From Streptomyces alboflavus (GTDB lineage Bacteria; Actinomycetota; Actinomycetes; Streptomycetales; Streptomycetaceae): a stretch of 64,000 nucleotides of DNA. The notes under the pieces were generated by a model that was given only the letters and a program-made list of their open reading frames with translations, did no database searches and was not told the DNA's origin. Positions 17,012 through 25,600 of the stretch are shown here, one piece after another. Where the stretch lies: the NCBI RefSeq assembly GCF_000716675.1, contig NZ_JNXT01000021.1:138559-202558 (forward strand), in the 5' to 3' direction. A program made the translations under genes and the position numbers. Position 1 is the first letter of the stretch; each line of letters starts with the position of its first letter.

Positions 17012-17107
17012 CTCCCCCAGCTCCCGGTACCGCGCCGTCAGCACCCCCGCACCAACCGCCGTAGGCGAGCCGTACAGCCGCAGCCGGGAAATCCCCCGCC
17101 CGGACGG
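17012..17107 (-). pseudogene. Relic of an allantoicase C-terminus
   Basis: One minus frame reads GISRLRLYGSPTAVGAGVLT followed by ARYRELGE. This matches the last 31 residues of the intact allantoicase at 59.98-61.11 kb (GFSRLRLFGSLTEDGAARLA then ARHQELGG) at about 18 identical positions. Upstream of codon DPSG the match stops abruptly and the DNA instead resembles the decayed exported-protein genes. There is no start and no matching stop, so it is a fragment. It lies 3' of the SDR gene in the convergent arrangement seen at the right boundary. Confidence 0.6.
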
Positions 17108-17149
17108 GTCGGCGGCGAGGGGCCCGTGTCTCGGCCGGCCCTCCCCGCG

Positions 17150-17398
17150 CCGCCGAACCGGGTGTCGAGCTGGTGGACGCGGGCCGTGAGGCGGCGGCCG
17201 CGCGGGGACTTCGGGACGCACTCCCCGGAGGGCCCGTCGGCGCCGATGCGGTCCGAAGTCACCGGTGTCTCATCCGAAGTCACCGGTGTCTCAAAGGACT
17301 CGATGTCCCGCTTGCCGTCGAAGGGGTCCGCCACGTCGTCCTCGTCGAGCGCGCCACAGGCGGCCCCGGGTGAAGCTGCGCCAGTGCCACCAGGGGCG
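17150..17398 (-). pseudogene. Decayed copy of exported protein paralogue 1
   Basis: WWHWRSFTRG is followed, after loss of the TM segment and a frame change, by CGALDEDDVADPFDGKRDIE and DRIGADGPSGECVPKSPRGR and HQLDTRFGG. The intact gene at 10.3-11.6 kb has CWGALDEDDVADLFHGKRDI, DRIASDGPSGRCELRSPRG and HRLDTRFGG. The last three quarters of the gene are missing. An exact 21-bp tandem duplication lies inside it. Confidence 0.72.
17252..17293. repeat. 21-bp tandem duplication in the pseudogene
   Basis: The 21-mer beginning TCCGAAGTCACCGGTGTCTC occurs exactly twice back to back (17252-17272, 17273-17293). It lies in the decayed exported-protein copy, consistent with slippage in non-selected DNA. 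Confidence 0.85.
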
Positions 17399-17439
17399 CC
17401 GCGGCTCAGGAGCGGCGGCCCCCGCGCACCGGCCCGTAC

Positions 17440-17777
17440 GACCTGGTGGGCGTAGCCGAAGACGCCGGTGCCGTGCCAGCCGCGCGGGCGCCTCGTGGCC
17501 CGTCACGCCGTCGAGGAGCGCGCCGAGCCGTGGTCCGCGGACCATCAGGGCGTCGAGGTGACCTTGACGGTGGTGTGCCGGGTGCTCGTGCCGCCGTCGT
17601 AGGCCGTGTCCTTCGACTTCAGCGTGAGCGTGCACTGCCCGGTCGGCCGTTTCGGGGCCGGCGCGGTCCCCTCCGACGTACGGCTGCGGGCGTCGTCGCC
17701 CTCGAAGCCCGCGCCGCCCAGGGCGGCACCGCTCCGGGTGCGTGTCCGTCCTCGTGCTCCCGACGGCCGTTCCGTCA
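17440..17777 (-). pseudogene. Decayed copy of exported protein paralogue 2
   Basis: An ATG at 17777 opens a frame containing GGAGFEGDDARSRTSEGTAP and TGQCTLTLKSKDTAY, matching GDEGFEGDDGRSRTSTGTAP and RGECRLTVASSHTFS in the intact gene at 11.6-12.9 kb, but the TM region is missing. It then joins in another frame to MVRGPRLGALLDGVTGHEAP, matching MVREPRLTRLLDGVATTEAP from the C-terminal half of the intact protein. Gene order with the paralogue 1 relic is the same as in the intact pair. Confidence 0.72.
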
Positions 17778-17868
17778 TGTCCGCATCACTCTCTCCCGTG
17801 TGGCGGCCGACCGTGCCCAGCGTCACGGGGGTCCCGTCGAGGAGCCCCGGGGCTACGCGGTTCTGTCT

Positions 17869-18672
17869 CTAGCTCCTGGTGTCGCGGTTGAAGATCGAGC
17901 GGGACCACAGGTAGCCGAGCAGGCTCAGGCCGAGGCACCAGGCGACGGCGATCACGCCGTCGTTGCCGATCTCGGTGCCCATCAGGAGTCCGCGCAGCGT
18001 CTCGTTGATGGGGGTGAAGGGCTGGTACTCGGCGAACCAGCGCAGTCCGGCCGGCATGGAGTCGGTGGGGACGACGGCGCTGCTGAGGAAGGGGAGGAAC
18101 GTCAGCGGCATGGGAGCGTTGCTCGCGGCCTCGACGGTCTGGGACCCCAGGCCGATCGCCGCCGAGATCCAGCTGAAGGCGATGGCGAGCAGGCTGATGA
18201 CGCCGATGGCGGCGAGCCACTCGACGGGGGTGGCATCGGGCCGGAAGCCCACCGCCAGCGCGACGCCGATGACCAGGACCAGGCTGATCAGGGTCTGGAT
18301 GACGTTGCCCCCCACATGGCCCGTCAGCACGGAGGCGCGGGAGATGGCCATGGTGCGGAAGCGGTTGATGATGCCCTTGGTCATGTCGGAGCACACGGAC
18401 ACGGCGGTCGCGATGGAACTGGTGGCCACCGCCATGAGGACGAAGCCCGGGGTGACGTAGTTGGTGTAGTCGTCACGGGCGCTCCCGCCGCTCGCTCCCG
18501 GCAGGTCGACGCCGTTGCCGAGCGCGCTGCCGAAGACGTACACGAACATCAGCAGCATCACGATCGGCATGGCGACGACGGAGACCGTCATCTGGGGATT
18601 GCGCTGCGCGTGCTTGAGGTTGCGGCGCAGCATCGCCTTCGAGTCACGCAACGCGAACGAGGAGGTACTCAT
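17869..18672 (-). CDS. ABC-2 type transporter permease (DrrB-like)
   Basis: 267 aa, start ATG 18672 overlapping the ATPase stop (ATGA). Six hydrophobic helices (VSVVAMPIVMLLMFVYVFGS, VLMAVATSSIATAVSV, GGNVIQTLISLVLVIGVALA, IGVISLLAIAFSWISAAIGL, PLTFLPFLSSAVVP, VIAVAWCLGLSLLGYLW). The FRTMAISR segment and P-x-T-P-I-N-E-x-L-R-G-L near the C-terminus are typical of DrrB/ABC2 daunorubicin-type exporters. With the ATPase it forms an efflux pump in the membrane. It is the only exporter seen near the NRPS genes, so it is the best candidate for product export or self-protection, but it is coupled to a DUF4097/RHH module and may be older than the cluster. Confidence 0.9.
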   Translation of the reverse strand: MSTSSFALRDSKAMLRRNLKHAQRNPQMTVSVVAMPIVMLLMFVYVFGSALGNGVDLPGASGGSARDDYTNYVTPGFVLMAVATSSIATAVSVCSDMTKGIINRFRTMAISRASVLTGHVGGNVIQTLISLVLVIGVALAVGFRPDATPVEWLAAIGVISLLAIAFSWISAAIGLGSQTVEAASNAPMPLTFLPFLSSAVVPTDSMPAGLRWFAEYQPFTPINETLRGLLMGTEIGNDGVIAVAWCLGLSLLGYLWSRSIFNRDTRS

Positions 18673-19640
18673 CGCACGTTCTCCTTCTGCGCGTCGGCCT
18701 GGCCGGTCAGGGCGAGAAAGACGTCGTCGAGGTCGGGACTGTGCACGGTGAGCGTCTCCACCTGGACCCCGGCGTCGTCGAGGACGTCGAGGACGGCCCG
18801 CAGGGTCGGGATGCCGCCGTCGCTGGGGACCTGAAGGGTGAGCTCCTCGGTGTTGCGGCCCACGGAGCCGAGGAGCCCGGCCGCCGATTCCAGTCCGCTC
18901 TCGTCGGAGAACCGGAGGCTGATGTGGCCACCGGGGATGCGGTTCTTGAGATCCTCGGCGGTCCCCTCGGCGACCAGCTTGCCGTGGTCCAGGACCGCGA
19001 TGCGGTCGGCGAGCTGGTCCGCCTCCTCCAGGTACTGCGTGGTGAGGAAGATGGTGACGCCGTCGGCGACCAGGTTGCGGATGAGCTCCCACATGGTACG
19101 GCGGCTGCGCGGGTCGAGGCCGGTGGTCGGCTCGTCGAGGAAGATGACGCTCGGCTCGGCGACCAGGGTCATCGCGAGGTCCAGCTTGCGCCGCATGCCG
19201 CCCGAGAAGGTGGAGACAAGTTTGTCGGCGTCGTCCGTGAGGTCGAAGCGGCGCAGGAGTCGGGCGGCGCGCTCCTTGCCCACACTCCGGTCGAGGTGGC
19301 TCAGCTCCGCCATCAGGAGGATGTTCTCCTCGGCGGTCAGTAACTCGTCCACCGCCGCGAACTGCCCGGTGACTCCGATGGCGGCACGGATCTCGTCCGG
19401 TTCCTGGTCCAGGTCGTGCCCGGCGACCCGCGCCTGGCCGCCGTCGGCGGAGATGAGCGTGGACAGGATCTGGACGGTGGTGGTCTTCCCGGCCCCGTTG
19501 GGACCGAGCAGCGCGAAGATCGTCCCCTCGGGGATGTGCAGGCTGACTCCTTCGAGTACGGACTTCTCTCCGTACGACTTGCGCAGTCCGTGAGCGGTGA
19601 TCCCCCTGTCCGGGGTGATCGGTTCGGCGGTGGCTTTCAT
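18669..19640 (-). CDS. ABC transporter ATP-binding protein (DrrA-like)
   Basis: 323 aa from ATG 19640, the A of which is shared with the TGA stop of the upstream DUF4097 gene (TGATG). Walker A LGPNGAGKTTT, Q-loop VTGQFAAVDELLTAEEN, signature FSGGMRRKLD, Walker B SVIFLDEPTTGLDP, H-loop LTTQYLEEAD. The C-terminal 100 residues carry the DrrA-type DUF4162 region (SPDLDDVFLALTG). It drives the permease encoded by the next, overlapping gene. Confidence 0.93.
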   Translation of the reverse strand: MKATAEPITPDRGITAHGLRKSYGEKSVLEGVSLHIPEGTIFALLGPNGAGKTTTVQILSTLISADGGQARVAGHDLDQEPDEIRAAIGVTGQFAAVDELLTAEENILLMAELSHLDRSVGKERAARLLRRFDLTDDADKLVSTFSGGMRRKLDLAMTLVAEPSVIFLDEPTTGLDPRSRRTMWELIRNLVADGVTIFLTTQYLEEADQLADRIAVLDHGKLVAEGTAEDLKNRIPGGHISLRFSDESGLESAAGLLGSVGRNTEELTLQVPSDGGIPTLRAVLDVLDDAGVQVETLTVHSPDLDDVFLALTGQADAQKENVR

Positions 19641-20539
19641 CAGGCCTCGTCCCTGTCGTTGATGTGGGGGGCCCGGATCTGTTCGGGCCATGAACCCTGC
19701 GCGCGGCGGATCGTGATGTCACCGATGCCGGTGGCGGCGTGCACCTCGACGGTCTCCGTGCTCTCGCCGGGCCCGTCGGCGGCGCCCAACGTGTTGTAGA
19801 CCCTGCCGGACCGGGACTTGAGGTCCAGCCAGGTGGCGCTGCCCTCGCCGATGCCGATCTCGAGGTCACCGAACTTCCCCTGGAGGTCGACGGTGCCGCG
19901 GGTCACTTCCTCGATCCGCGTGCTGCCGTTGGCGGACTTCGAGAAGACGGAGGCGTGCGCGCGGCCGACGGAGACGTTCCCGTTGGCGACCTTCAGCCGC
20001 AGTTCGCCGGTGATCTCGTCGATCCAGGTGTTGCCGTTGGCGTTCTTGACCTCGGCGGCGCCGTCGACCTCCCGGACGCGCACCTCGCCGGAGCCCGTCG
20101 TGAACTCACAGGCGCCCGCTGCGCGGTCCACGGTGATGTTCCCGTGCTGGGTGCGCAGTTGGACCGCGCCCACCTGGTCGAGCCGGATGTCCCCGGCGCT
20201 GGTCCGGACGTCGCACGCCCCCATGGAGCCCTCACAGCTGAGGTCTCCCATCTCCAGGTGGCCGATCAGCCGCGAACCGTGCGGCAGGGCGACCGCCACG
20301 TCCACCGAACCCGGCAGGCCCATCTTCAGGGCCGACCCCTTCGGGGTCTTCACCAGCAGCTTGCCGGCGGCGTACTCGACCTGGGTCTGCTCTGCGGCCC
20401 GTACGTCGGCCTTGTTGTCGTCGCATGTCGGGCGGACCTCGACGATGGTGTCGGAGCGGTCGGCGGCCGTGATCCGGGCGCAGCCGTACTCGACGTGGAT
20501 GGTGGCGGTGATGGGTTCTGGCGTGTCGAAGGCAGGCAT
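19640..20539 (-). CDS. DUF4097-family beta-strand repeat protein
   Basis: 299 aa of repeating short beta strands (GDIRLDQVGAVQLRTQHGNI, NGNTWIDEITGELRLKVANG, NGSTRIEEVTRGTVDLQGKF), the DUF4097/adhesin-like repeat fold. No signal peptide or TM is evident. It is translationally coupled to the DrrA-like ATPase and 72 bp downstream of an RHH regulator. This three- or four-gene arrangement recurs in actinomycetes from memory, but the protein's role is not established. Confidence 0.85.
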   Translation of the reverse strand: MPAFDTPEPITATIHVEYGCARITAADRSDTIVEVRPTCDDNKADVRAAEQTQVEYAAGKLLVKTPKGSALKMGLPGSVDVAVALPHGSRLIGHLEMGDLSCEGSMGACDVRTSAGDIRLDQVGAVQLRTQHGNITVDRAAGACEFTTGSGEVRVREVDGAAEVKNANGNTWIDEITGELRLKVANGNVSVGRAHASVFSKSANGSTRIEEVTRGTVDLQGKFGDLEIGIGEGSATWLDLKSRSGRVYNTLGAADGPGESTETVEVHAATGIGDITIRRAQGSWPEQIRAPHINDRDEA

Positions 20540-20611
20540 CGCTGTCCCCTCCTTGCTGGTCTGGTGAGCGCCCCCGCTGGCCGGGCGCGTGGCGTACGCT
20601 GACGGCGCCGG

Positions 20612-21202
20612 CTAGCGCGCCCAGCCGGTGAAGGTCCTCGCGGTCTGGCCCCCGGGCGACGCCGGCTCGTCCTCGCGGTGCCCCTGGACGCCCTGCTCCA
20701 GGGCGGTCGAGATCGCCCGGCCGATCCAGACGTTGAGCGAGAATCCCGACCGCTCGGCGGCTTGCTCGGCCCGCAGTTTCAGGTGGCCCGGGAGGCGGAC
20801 GTTGATACGCGCGCCGCTGCTGCCCTCCTCCCTGTTGGACCCGTTGGACCCGTTGGACCCGTTGGACCCGTTGGACCCGTGCGCCGCGATCGGCTGGGCC
20901 GGCGCGGCCGCCCCCGCCCCGGCACCGTCCCGGTGGTCCCGGTCCGGCCGCTCGCCGTAGAAGGGCGACGTGACGACGAACTCGGGGTCGTATCCCCGCA
21001 GTCGCACCTCGACCGAACCCGGCGCGAGGTCGAGGGTGACCTCGGCCATGGCATCCGACAGGGCCTTCAGCAGCGCGAGCTTGGCCGCCGGCTCCAGCAA
21101 TGCGTTGAGGCGCTCGGCGAGTTCCTGAGCGTCCTCCCCGCCCGCGCCGGCGGCGACCGCGAGCTGGTGCCGGAGATCGGTGACATACGGCGTGAGGTCC
21201 AT
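20612..21202 (-). CDS. Ribbon-helix-helix (HicB/Arc-like) DNA-binding protein
   Basis: 196 aa from ATG 21202 (MDLTPYVTDLRHQLAVAAG); ATG 21214 would add four residues. The N-terminal 80 residues form a helical domain (EDAQELAERLNALLEPAAKLALLKALSDAM) and a beta segment. A flexible linker holds five GSN-type triplets encoded by an exact 9-bp repeat. About residues 130-165 are an RHH fold: ARINVRLPGHLKLRAEQAAE then RSGFSLNVWIGRAISTALEQ. It heads the exporter operon and has paired TGGTGCCA sites over its own promoter, so autoregulation and control of the exporter is likely. No HicA-type toxin is seen. Confidence 0.8.
   Translation of the reverse strand: MDLTPYVTDLRHQLAVAAGAGGEDAQELAERLNALLEPAAKLALLKALSDAMAEVTLDLAPGSVEVRLRGYDPEFVVTSPFYGERPDRDHRDGAGAGAAAPAQPIAAHGSNGSNGSNGSNGSNREEGSSGARINVRLPGHLKLRAEQAAERSGFSLNVWIGRAISTALEQGVQGHREDEPASPGGQTARTFTGWAR
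20835..20879. repeat. Five exact 9-bp tandem repeats (linker of RHH protein)
   Basis: TTGGACCCG repeated five times, encoding a (GSN)n linker on the minus strand. Unit length is a multiple of three, so copy-number change keeps the frame and alters linker length. Confidence 0.9.
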
Positions 21203-21224
21203 GGCATCCAGCATGGCACACGCT

Positions 21225-21252
21225 TGGTGCCAATGCGAGCCAACTGGTGCCA
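21225..21252. promoter_or_regulatory. Paired TGGTGCCA sites upstream of the RHH gene
   Basis: TGGTGCCA at 21225-21232 and at 21245-21252, identical, with start-to-start distance 20 bp (two helical turns). A CATAAAT -10-like element for the minus strand is just upstream. Same-face repeated 8-mers are typical of RHH-dimer operators. Confidence 0.6.
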
Positions 21253-21293
21253 CTTTTCATTTATGCTGGTCAGCGCGGTGAAATCTCGCTCAC

Positions 21294-22505
21294 CTAGCTC
21301 ACCTCGCTCATCTCGCTCATCTCGTCCATGAGGTCGAGGATTTCCGGCGTGATGAACTCGTCGACCGGACAGGCACCCGACAGCGTCGAGAAGTACCGGT
21401 CGGCGAGTTCTCTGCTCGTGGCGACCGCGCGCAGCAGCTCCAAGTGGTGCGCGGGCGGGTTCAGTTCGGCGGTCCGCAGAGTGCTCTTGTAGTCCGGCAG
21501 GAGCATCTCGGTCCGCCGGGCGGCGAACTCCTCCAGCGACCTCCGCAGCCGGTCCGGGTCCCGCAGGCCGTCCCCTATGCGGTCGGCGAGCAGCTGGGCC
21601 TGGAGGAAGGCGTCGGTGATGCCACGCGCCGTGATGGAGTCCTTGTGGTGGCCCGCGTCGCCGATGAGGGCCCAGCCGGGGCCTGCGGCCCTGCGGAAGA
21701 AGTTCAACTGGCTGCCGGTGCCGAAGAGCCGCTCCACCTGGCTGCCGTCGTCCATCTCCGCGCGCACCTCGGGTGCCGTCCGCGCCACGCACGCGAGCAG
21801 CGCCTTGAGACCGTCGCCCTTGATGTCCGCAAACCGCTCCTGCGGGAAGTACGCCGCGACCAGCGCCGCGCCGTCGTTCGTCGGCACCGTGCCCACCCAA
21901 TTCCCGGGGGTCTGGTAGAGCCGGAACTCGGCGGGCAGGCCGGACCAGTAGCTGTAGTAGCAGCAGCTGAGGGTCCGCGCCTCGATCTCGTACGGAGCCC
22001 CGACCTTCGCCGCCACCGTGGAGCGCATGCCGTCGGCGCCGACGACCAGGCGGGCGCGCTCGACCACCTCGGCCCCGCCGCCCGCGTTCAGCCGTACGCC
22101 CACGACCCGGTCGCCGTCGAAGACGAGGTCGGTGACCGAGCAGTTCTCGCGGAACTCCACGCCCGCGTCGACCGCTGCCCGCGCCAGGATCGAGTCGAGC
22201 AGGAAGCGCCGCGGCGCGTAAGACGTCCGCCGGCCGCCGACCGGCCAGGACGTGCCCTCCACCCGCATCCCGCCGTGGGTGTAGCTGACCTTGTCCAGAG
22301 GCGGGCAGCCGGTGGCCACCACGTCCGCCAGGACGCCCCACTGGTCGAGGAGCGCGATGCCGGGCTGGTGGATGTACAGGGTCGACAGCGTGTCCTTGGG
22401 GAACGTGCCGCGCTCGACCATGAGCACCCGGTATCCGGCGCCCGCGAGCAGCATCGCGGCCGGTGACCCGGCGACCCGCGCCCCGGCCACAATCACGTCG
22501 TACAT
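21294..22505 (-). CDS. FAD-dependent monooxygenase / oxidoreductase (NRPS tailoring)
   Basis: 403 aa from ATG 22505 with GAGGGAC upstream. N-terminal dinucleotide motif VIVAGARVAGSPAAMLLAGAG (GxGxxG variant GARVAG), middle DG motif ARLVVGADGMRSTVA, and GWALIGDAGHHKDSITARGI, the GD motif contacting FAD ribityl phosphate. This is the aromatic-hydroxylase/geranylgeranyl-reductase-like family. The C-terminus ends in a repeated Asp-Glu-Met-Ser stretch. It lies 17 bp after the MbtH-like gene at the end of the NRPS operon, so a hydroxylation or other oxidation of the peptide or a precursor is inferred. There is no halogenase Trp motif (WxWxIP). Confidence 0.85.
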   Translation of the reverse strand: MYDVIVAGARVAGSPAAMLLAGAGYRVLMVERGTFPKDTLSTLYIHQPGIALLDQWGVLADVVATGCPPLDKVSYTHGGMRVEGTSWPVGGRRTSYAPRRFLLDSILARAAVDAGVEFRENCSVTDLVFDGDRVVGVRLNAGGGAEVVERARLVVGADGMRSTVAAKVGAPYEIEARTLSCCYYSYWSGLPAEFRLYQTPGNWVGTVPTNDGAALVAAYFPQERFADIKGDGLKALLACVARTAPEVRAEMDDGSQVERLFGTGSQLNFFRRAAGPGWALIGDAGHHKDSITARGITDAFLQAQLLADRIGDGLRDPDRLRRSLEEFAARRTEMLLPDYKSTLRTAELNPPAHHLELLRAVATSRELADRYFSTLSGACPVDEFITPEILDLMDEMSEMSEVS

Positions 22506-22522
22506 GAAAGGTCCCTCGTCCC

Positions 22523-22678
22523 TCAGGCTCCGCGCCGCGCGGCCATCTGCCGGCGCAGGCTCTTCGGGCGCAGATCGGTCCAGTGCTCCCCGACGTGGTC
22601 GAGGCACTTCTGGCGCTCGTCCGCGCCGAAGACGATCCGCCGGCCGTCGGGGACGTCGCCGAACGGGTTCGTGCTCAT
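22523..22678 (-). CDS. MbtH-like protein with large internal deletion
   Basis: 51 aa: MSTNPFGDVPDGRRIVFGAD followed by ERQKCLDHVGEHWTDLRPKS. Full MbtH proteins (about 65-75 aa) have MSTNPF, then roughly 20-25 residues containing the invariant NxExQxSLWP segment, then VPxGW. Here MSTNPF is joined directly to DVPDG, removing the first beta strands and the SLWP motif, and the Trp of PxGW is Arg. The C-terminal helix and WTDLRPKSL are intact. ATG 22678 is 12 nt after the NRPS stop, and the ribosome site GAGGAG overlaps that TGA. MbtH proteins bind A domains; the missing part is the known contact surface, so classical function is doubtful. Confidence 0.85.
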   Translation of the reverse strand: MSTNPFGDVPDGRRIVFGADERQKCLDHVGEHWTDLRPKSLRRQMAARRGA

Positions 22679-22689
22679 GCTCGGGCTCC

Positions 22690-25600
22690 TCACGCTTCGA
22701 GATGGTGGTTGATGACCTTGCAGATCTCGCTCGCGTGCTTCGGCTCGGTCATGCCGAAGTGCGTGGCTTCGATGTCGTACGTACGCACATCGCCCTCCAC
22801 GTACGGCTCCCAGTGCGCCGCGGCGGCCTCCGGGCTGAGCGTCGCGTTGAAGAACAGGACGTCACCCCGGTAGGTCGGCTGGCTGAACTCCCGCGCCATC
22901 CGGACGTGTTCGACCATGAGGGCGGAGCCGTTGGCGATGAGGGCCCGGCGTTCGGGGTCGTCCGCGCCGCCCGGCAGATAGCCCTCGAGGAAGTCCCGCG
23001 CCTCGGACAGGTCGAGGACCACGTCCTGCCGGGCGAAGATGTTGCTCGGGGCCGCGTCCAGGATGCCGACCAACGGCACTTCGTGGCCCCGGCCCTGGAG
23101 TTCGGCGGCGATGGCGTGCGCGAGGGTGCCGCCCATGGAGTGGCCGATGAGGTGGAAGGGGCCCTCGGACTGCACGGTGAGGATCTCTGCCACGTAGTCC
23201 AGGACCATCGCCGCGAAGGTTTCCGGCAGCGGAGAACCGTCGAAGCCGCGGGCCTGGACGGCATGCACCGGCCGGTCCCCGAGCTGGACGGCCATGCCCA
23301 GGTACGACCAGGACAGGCCGATGCCGGGGTGAACGAACCAGACCGGGGCCTTGCCGCCACCGCTCTTCAGCGGCAGGACCACGCCGTACGGGTCGGTGTG
23401 CCCGCGGGACTCGGCCCCCGTGTCCAGCTGCGCGGCCAGTTCTGCCACGGTGGGCGACTGGAAGACGGTCCGCATCGGTACGTCGACCATCAGGACCGTG
23501 CGGATCCGGTGGACCAGGCGGGTGGCGCGCAGGGAGTGGCCGCCCCGGTCGAAGAAGTTGTCGTCGACGCCGACCTCGGCCACGCCGAGGACATCGGCGA
23601 ACAGGCCGGCCAGGACTTCTTCGTGCGGGGTGCGCGGGGCACGGTAGGCGGCCGTGCCGGTCAGGTCCGGTGCGGGCAGGGCCCTGTGATCGAGCTTGCC
23701 GTTCGGCGACAGCGGCAGGCGCTCCAGGGTGACGAAGGCGGCCGGGACCATGAACTCCGGCAGCCGCCCGGCCACGAAGTCACGCAGCTCGGCGCCGGTC
23801 GGCCCGCCATCGGTGGCGGCGGGGACGACATAGGCGATCAGCTGCTTGCCGCCCGCGTCGGCGCGCGCCACCACGGCAGTCCGGGCGACCCGGGGGTGGG
23901 CGGCCAGGACGGCCTCGACCTCGCCGGGATCGATGCGGAAGCCGCGGATCTTGACCTGGGTGTCGGCGCGCCCCGCGTACTCCAGCTCGCCGTCGGCGGT
24001 CCAGCGGGCCAGGTCGCCGGTGCGGTACATCCGCTCCCCCGCCGGACCGAACGGGTCGGCGACGAACCGTTCGGCGGTCAGCGCGGGCTGTCGGTGATAG
24101 CCGCGGCCCACGCCCGCTCCCGCCATGTACAGCTCGCCGACCGCGCCCGGGGCCACCGGGGTCAGGGCCGGGCCGAGGACGTAGGCGCGCAGGTTGCCCA
24201 GCGGGCGGCCGACGGGCACCCCCGACGCGTAGCCGCGGTCCGTCTCCAGGGCGTGGGCGGTGACGTAGAACGTCTCGCTGGGCCCGTAGCCGTTGACGAT
24301 CCGCGCCTGCGGCCAGTTCGCCCGGACCTGCTCCACCAGGGCCGGGGTGAGCGCCTCGCCGGCGAACACCAGCGCCGTGGGGCTGAGGCGGTCGCCGAGC
24401 CGGTCGACGATCTCGGCGAAGGCCGAGGGCACCGAGCTGACCACGTCGATGTCCCAGCTGTCGCGCTCGGCCAACGCCAGTACGTCCCGGACCAGTTCGA
24501 CGCTGCCGCCGGTGGTGAGGGTGGAGAACAGCTCGAAGGCGGCCACGTCGAAGCCGATCGAGGTGCTGGCCAGCATCCGCCAGCCCGGCCGGGCCCCCAC
24601 CTGCCGCACCAGCCCGTCCAGGGCGTTGACCAGGTTGCGGTGGGTGATGCCCACGCCCTTGGGCAGGCCCGTCGAACCGGACGTGTACACCTGGTAGAGC
24701 AGGTCGTCGGGCAGCAGCGGGCGGGCGCGCTCCGCGTCGGTGAGGTCCCCGGCCGGCTGCGCGGACACGTCCGTCTCGTCCAGCCACAGCCGCTCGGCGG
24801 CGCCTTGCCGGGGCAGCGCCGCGGCCACCGAGGCGTCGGTGACGATCAGGTGCGGGGCGGCGGTGGCCAGGATGTGCTCCAGGCGGGCGCCGGAGTGGCC
24901 GGGGTCCACGGGCACATAGGCGGCGCCGGTCTTGAGGACCGCCAGGATCGCCACCACCAGGTCGGGGGTGCGCGGCAGGACCACGGCGGCCAGGGCCCCG
25001 GACCCGAGCCCGAGCCCGGTCAGGTGCCGGGCGAGCCGGTTGGCCCGCGCGTTCACTTCCCCGTAGGTCAGCTGCCCGCCCTCGTGGACCACTGCGGGCG
25101 CGTCCGGAGTGCGGGCGGCCTGCTCCTCGAACAGCCCGGTCACGGTCTGCTCGAGCACCCGTACGCCCGTGTCGTTGAACCGGCCGAGCACCAGCTCGCG
25201 TTCGTCCTGTTCCAGCACGTCCAGGCGGGCGACGGGGGTGAGCGGGTCGGCGGCGAGGCGGGTCAGCACCCGGCCCAGGCGGGCGGCGATCCGCTCGACC
25301 TCGGCGTGCTCGAAGCGGCCGCGCTGATACTGCAGGCCCATGCGCAGGTCCGGGTCGGCCGCCACGATGAGCGGGTAGTGGGTGCCGGAGAGCACCCGCA
25401 TCCCGGTCACGCCCACCCCTGCCGCCGAGTGCGCCTCGATCATGCCCTCCCGGTCGATCGGGAACGACTCGAAGATGACCATCGTGTCGAAGAGGGTGCC
25501 GACGCCCACGGCCTCGTGGATGTCGCTCAGGCCGTGGTTCTGGTGGTCCATCAGCACCGCTTGGCGCTCGCGCAGCGCGGTCAGGACGTCGGCCAGCGTG

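Noticed and set aside
20835..20879. Possible CRISPR or VNTR minisatellite array
   Set aside because: Uniform 9-bp units without spacers that keep the coding frame; it is a linker repeat inside a gene. No CRISPR-like repeat-spacer structure occurs in the window.
20612..21202. HicAB toxin-antitoxin locus
   Set aside because: Only an RHH protein is present; no HicA-like or other small toxin gene is adjacent, and the downstream genes encode a transporter.
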